From DASUPK01 sp036505735 (GTDB taxonomy: Bacteria; Actinomycetota; Thermoleophilia; Solirubrobacterales; 70-9): 33,784 bases of DNA. Below, one piece after another: positions 30,627 through 33,784 of the stretch. The position numbers were made by a program, and so were the translations under genes. Below the pieces are notes generated by a model that searched no databases, was not told the origin of the DNA, and saw only the letters and a program-made list of their open reading frames with translations. The first letter of the stretch is position 1, and each line of letters starts with the position of its first letter. The stretch lies in the NCBI GenBank assembly GCA_036505735.1, contig DASXSZ010000053.1, positions 1-33,784 of the forward strand, read 5' to 3'.

Positions 30627-32309
30627 GCCAAGCTGGCCGGCCACGTCGGCGGTCAGCGCAGCGACCTCGGCTTCGCTGTTCGCCCTGAGGCTGCGGCGGG
30701 CGATGGCGCGGCAGTCGAGCAGGCTGACCGCGCGCACCCATGCGCGTACCTCGCCGACCCGAGCCGCGCCGACGCTGAACTCGCCGACGCCGAGCCCGAT
30801 CAAGACGGGCAGCAGCGACGGATCCGATGCCGCCTCGCCGCACAGCTCGACGGGGAGGCTCGCCTCCTCGCCCGCGCGCGCGACTACCTCGATGGCCCTG
30901 AGCACCGCCGGGTCGCTCGCGTTGACGCCTCCGGCTCCAAAGCGATCCCGCCCGAGGATCGAGGCGGACAGATCGTTGGTCCCGATGCTGAGGAAGTCAG
31001 ACTCCTCCGCGATCGGTGCCAGCCCCTCGATCGCCGCGGCCGTCTCCACCATCGCACCGAGTTGCGGCGGCCGGGCACCGGGCACGGCCTTGGCTGCACG
31101 CTCCAGTGCCTCGCGGACGGACCGCACCTGATCCGCTGCCTCGACCATCGGCAGGAGCACCCTCAGTTCGGATCCGCCGGCCGCGGCGAGCATGGCCTGG
31201 AGTTGCGCGTCCAGCGCCTCCGGCTCCTGCAGCAGTAGTTCTACACCGCGTTCATCGCGGCCCCGTAGGAAGGGCGGGCTCTTGTCGCCTCCGAAGTCGA
31301 GCACGCGTACGGTCGCAAGGCGGTTACCGAGTGCACCGAGAGCCGGGCGAAGGACGCGCTCATGATCGCTCCGTTCGGGCCAGCGCCTGGCGTCCAGGAA
31401 GGAGAGCTCGGTGCGCAGCAGACCGATGCCCTCAGCGCCGGCCTCCAGCGCCATTCGGACCTCAGCTGCCCCCGCGACATTGGCGAGCACCCGGAGCACG
31501 TGTCCGTCGGTGGTGACGGCAGGAAGCTCCCGGCGCGCGGCGGCCGCCTGGCGTGACCGGTGTCGTGCCTGCCCCGCGAGGCGTGCTTGGGCCGCGCGCG
31601 CGAGGGACGGGGAGACAACTAACTCCCCCTCCGAGCCATCGACGACCGCAGGCTCATCCTCCGCGATCGCCAACAGCTTCTCGCCGAGGCCCACCACCAT
31701 GGGAATCCCGAGCGAGCGAGCGACAATCGAGGCGTGCGCCGTGACCGCGCCCCGTGCGAGTGCGACCCCGCCCACTCCCGGGCCAAGTTCGGCTACGTCG
31801 GCCGGCCCCAGATCTGAGGCGACCAGGATCCCTTCCGACCAGCCTTTCGAACCCGATTCCGGTCGCCCACCAGCCGCGATCAGACCCGCCCGCCGCCCCA
31901 CGCTGCGCACGTCGTCGGCCCGAGCCGCGAGCATCGGATCCTCGAGTCTCGCGAGCCTGTCCGCGAGCTCGTCCGCGGCATCGACGATGGCGCCGGCTGC
32001 GCTTTGCCCGTGATCGAGGATCTTGACGCGAACGGAGTCCCTGAGCGCGGGGTCGGCAGCCAGCATCGCACCGGTGTCCACGATCTCCGCCTCGTCCTCC
32101 CGACCCTGCTTCCTCAGGCGGCCCGCCACCGCCGCCACCTGCGCTGACGCCTCGTCCAGCGCGCGCTCCGCGGCTTCACTCGCGCCTGGTCGCTCGCTCA
32201 ACGCGACCACTGCGGAGCCATCCTGCCCGAAGCGTGGAGCGAGCAGATGGGCGGGGCCCGCTCCGATCCCAGGCGAGGCAGCGAGCCCGCGAAGGATCCG
32301 CTCGGACAT
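30549..32309 (-). CDS. ptsI: PTS Enzyme I (phosphoenolpyruvate-protein phosphotransferase)
   Basis: Autophosphorylates with PEP and hands the phosphate to HPr. It has 586 residues. The N-terminal half has the phospho-His192 in GAVTAHASIVARSLGIPMVVG. The PEP-binding TIM barrel has EGIGLLRTELSFLDAR, RVLDFGGDKSPPFL, LGAMVETAAAI, FLSIGTNDLSASILGRDR and the catalytic Cys in VELCGEAASDP. The start is ATG 32309, whose A is also the last base of the dhaL stop (TGATG), so the two are coupled. The open frame upstream of this ATG is antisense-like and non-homologous. The C-terminal 26 codons overlap the HPr gene on the other strand. It may serve only Dha or be the general EI. Confidence 0.95.
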   Translation of the reverse strand: MSERILRGLAASPGIGAGPAHLLAPRFGQDGSAVVALSERPGASEAAERALDEASAQVAAVAGRLRKQGREDEAEIVDTGAMLAADPALRDSVRVKILDHGQSAAGAIVDAADELADRLARLEDPMLAARADDVRSVGRRAGLIAAGGRPESGSKGWSEGILVASDLGPADVAELGPGVGGVALARGAVTAHASIVARSLGIPMVVGLGEKLLAIAEDEPAVVDGSEGELVVSPSLARAAQARLAGQARHRSRQAAAARRELPAVTTDGHVLRVLANVAGAAEVRMALEAGAEGIGLLRTELSFLDARRWPERSDHERVLRPALGALGNRLATVRVLDFGGDKSPPFLRGRDERGVELLLQEPEALDAQLQAMLAAAGGSELRVLLPMVEAADQVRSVREALERAAKAVPGARPPQLGAMVETAAAIEGLAPIAEESDFLSIGTNDLSASILGRDRFGAGGVNASDPAVLRAIEVVARAGEEASLPVELCGEAASDPSLLPVLIGLGVGEFSVGAARVGEVRAWVRAVSLLDCRAIARRSLRANSEAEVAALTADVAGQLGSAEFRDAAGERRNGAGSVLSLGSDN

Positions 32310-32962
32310 CAGCCCGCGCGCTGAACGGCTCGCTGCAGCGCCGCGATGATCAGCGCGGCCGACGTCGCACCAGGGTCCTGGTGACCAATGGACCGCTCGC
32401 CCAGATATGAGGCACGACCCTTTCGCGCCTGCATGGGGACCGTGGCCCTTGCACCCTCGTCCGCGGCCTCGGCGGCGGCCGCCAGCGCCGCGTCGATGCC
32501 GTCCCCCGACTCGAGGCCGTCCCGGTAGACGGCGCACGCCGGCAAAAGAGCATCAACCATCGTCTTGTCGTTCGGCTCCGCGGCACCAAGCTCCTGGACC
32601 CCGGCCACCGCCGCGTCGAGCGCGTCGGCGAGCTGGGCGGGATCGAATTCCGGATCCTTCCCCAGGGATCGTCCTGCTCGGCGGAAGGCCGTTCCCCAGA
32701 GCGGACCGCTCGCACCTCCAACCGTCGAGACCAGCGTCTTGCCGGTGATGATCAGCAGCTGGCCGGGCGGGACGGAATCTCCCTGCCCGGCCACCGCCTT
32801 GCCGACCGCAGTGAAGCCGCGGCTCATGTTCACGCCATGGTCGCCGTCGCCGATCGCGGCGTCGAGCTGCGTCAGGTGATCGCGCTCGACGTCGACCGAC
32901 GTCGAGATCTCCTCCAGCCAGGTCGTGATGGTCGCGGCCCGCACTGCGATCTCGCTAGCCAT
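32309..32962 (-). CDS. dhaL: Dihydroxyacetone kinase ADP-binding subunit DhaL
   Basis: Holds a tightly bound ADP that is rephosphorylated by DhaM and used to phosphorylate dihydroxyacetone on DhaK. It has 217 residues. QLDAAIGDGDHGVNMSRG (about 32-49) has the three Asp that bind the two Mg ions. GGASGPLWGTAF, NDKTMVDALLPA and RKGRASYLGERSIGHQDPGA complete the nucleotide site. It starts at ATG 32962, 6 nt after the dhaK stop, and ends in TGATG with EI. PTS-type rather than ATP-type use is indicated by the neighbouring dhaM. Confidence 0.95.
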   Translation of the reverse strand: MASEIAVRAATITTWLEEISTSVDVERDHLTQLDAAIGDGDHGVNMSRGFTAVGKAVAGQGDSVPPGQLLIITGKTLVSTVGGASGPLWGTAFRRAGRSLGKDPEFDPAQLADALDAAVAGVQELGAAEPNDKTMVDALLPACAVYRDGLESGDGIDAALAAAAEAADEGARATVPMQARKGRASYLGERSIGHQDPGATSAALIIAALQRAVQRAG

Positions 32963-32968
32963 CCCCGG

Positions 32969-33784
32969 TCACTCGCCCCAGCGTAGCGCCGGCGTGTGCA
33001 CCGGAGCGTCCCAGAGGGCCGTCAGCTCGTCGTCGAGGGCCAGGAGCGTGAGCGACGCTCCCGCCATCTCGAGCGACGTGATGTAAGGGCCGACCAGACG
33101 CCGGACCGGATCGAGACTGGCGTCCCTGAGGCGCTTCTCTACCTCCCCGTAGAGGAGATAGAGCTCGATCTGGGGCGTGCCGCCCATGCCGTTGACGAAT
33201 GGCAGCACCTTGGCGCCGTCGTCCGGCTTCAGGTCGCTGAGCACGGCCTCGACCATGAGCCCGGCGATCTCCCCCGCGCTGCCCAGGGGCTCGCGGGATC
33301 GTCCGGGCTCGCCATGGATGCCGATCCCCACCTCCATCTGCCCGTCGGGCAGGTCGAAGATGGGCTTGCCGGCGCCCGGCGGAATGCACGAGGACAGGGC
33401 GATCCCATAGGAGCGCGCCCGCTCGTTAACCCGCTTGGCGATTCCTGCTACCGAGGCGACATCGTCGCCGCGATCGGCCGCCGCGCCGGCGATCTTCTCC
33501 GCCAGCACGGTGGCTCCGACGCCGCGCCGACCCGCTGTATAGAGCGAGTCCTGCACGGCCACGTCGTCGTCGATCAGCACCGACTCGACGTCGATCCCTT
33601 CGTCCGCGGCCTCCTCAGCCGCGAGCTTGAAGTTCATGACGTCGCCCGTGTAGTTCTTGACGATCTGGACGACGCCGGCGCCGCCGTCCACCACCTTGAT
33701 CGCGGCGAGCATCTGGTCGGGGACCGGCGACGTGAAGACCTCTCCGGGACATGCGGCGTCGAGCATGCCCGCGCCCACGAAGCC
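32969..33784 (-). CDS. dhaK: Dihydroxyacetone kinase substrate-binding subunit DhaK (N-terminus cut by window edge)
   Basis: Binds dihydroxyacetone as a hemiaminal on a His and presents it to DhaL. The frame runs off the right edge; the 271 codons seen begin GFVGAGMLDAACPGEVFTS, which in E. coli DhaK is about residue 55, so roughly 55-60 residues are missing. VKNYTGDVMNF contains the catalytic Asp and VGIGIHGEPG the substrate-binding His. TSLEMAGASLTLLALDDE is the standard C-terminus. It heads dhaK-dhaL-EI on the minus strand; its promoter is beyond the window. Confidence 0.95.
   Translation of the reverse strand, partial: GFVGAGMLDAACPGEVFTSPVPDQMLAAIKVVDGGAGVVQIVKNYTGDVMNFKLAAEEAADEGIDVESVLIDDDVAVQDSLYTAGRRGVGATVLAEKIAGAAADRGDDVASVAGIAKRVNERARSYGIALSSCIPPGAGKPIFDLPDGQMEVGIGIHGEPGRSREPLGSAGEIAGLMVEAVLSDLKPDDGAKVLPFVNGMGGTPQIELYLLYGEVEKRLRDASLDPVRRLVGPYITSLEMAGASLTLLALDDELTALWDAPVHTPALRWGE

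Noticed and set aside
30549..32537. Longer 662-residue Enzyme I with a 76-residue N-terminal extension
   Set aside because: The extension lies antisense-like inside dhaL, is Arg/Gly-rich, and the normal EI start (MSERIL) coincides with a TGATG junction.

Overview
The window is about 34 kb of GC-rich bacterial chromosome packed with genes on both strands. It has many GTG starts, a few TTG starts, and short or overlapping gene junctions. The order tilS-hpt-ftsH ... folP ... folB-folK-coaX-dus ... greA-lysS is the classic actinobacterial housekeeping block. The gene content beside it (MerR-cyclase fusion, secreted protein with an aspartate-rich DxDGDG/DPGC motif, phasin-like small proteins, DUF3224, a DVE-type repeat protein) suggests a deep-branching actinobacterium such as Thermoleophilia/Solirubrobacterales. 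That placement is an inference from gene order and style, not a database match. No rRNA, tRNA, CRISPR, insertion sequence or prophage was seen.

Region 1 (1-13,500, almost all minus strand) is core metabolism: lysS (cut by the left edge), greA, an Asp-nucleophile alpha/beta hydrolase, dusB, coaX, folK, folB, then an inserted plus-strand epoxide-hydrolase-like gene, folP, a small lipoprotein, ftsH, hpt, tilS, and a MerR-HTH/class III adenylyl cyclase fusion at the head of the block. The fusion gene has a good promoter and a structured leader of about 190 nt.

Region 2 (13,500-18,700) holds an SCP2-like protein, two small coiled-coil (phasin-like) proteins, a nucleoside phosphorylase-family protein, and a large secreted peptidoglycan hydrolase. 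That hydrolase combines a lytic transglycosylase, a split degenerate M23 domain and an M15/LAS-type metallopeptidase. An unrecognised ORF follows in the same frame after its stop.

Region 3 (18,700-26,100) is an efflux and fatty-acid region: a DHA2-type MFS exporter with a MarR regulator and shared operator-like repeats, a sirtuin overlapping a fused 3-hydroxyacyl-CoA dehydrogenase/enoyl-CoA hydratase, a GNAT acetyltransferase, a PadR regulator, and an acyl-CoA dehydrogenase with a TetR-type palindrome upstream.

Region 4 (26,250-29,070) has a tight plus-strand run (membrane-anchored repeat protein, acidic small protein, Bcp peroxiredoxin, DUF3224 protein) facing a Ca2+/H+ antiporter.

Region 5 (29,130-33,784) is a complete PTS-dependent dihydroxyacetone kinase system: IclR regulator, DhaM (EIIA part), HPr, and facing them DhaK-DhaL-Enzyme I. 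The three parts that form one DhaM polypeptide in E. coli are separate genes here. PEP phosphate would pass EI to HPr to DhaM to DhaL-ADP, which phosphorylates DHA held on DhaK.

I found no clearly new defence or mobile system. The most unusual items are the MerR-cyclase fusion with its leader, the multi-module peptidoglycan hydrolase with its odd downstream reading frame, and the split, convergent dha locus.
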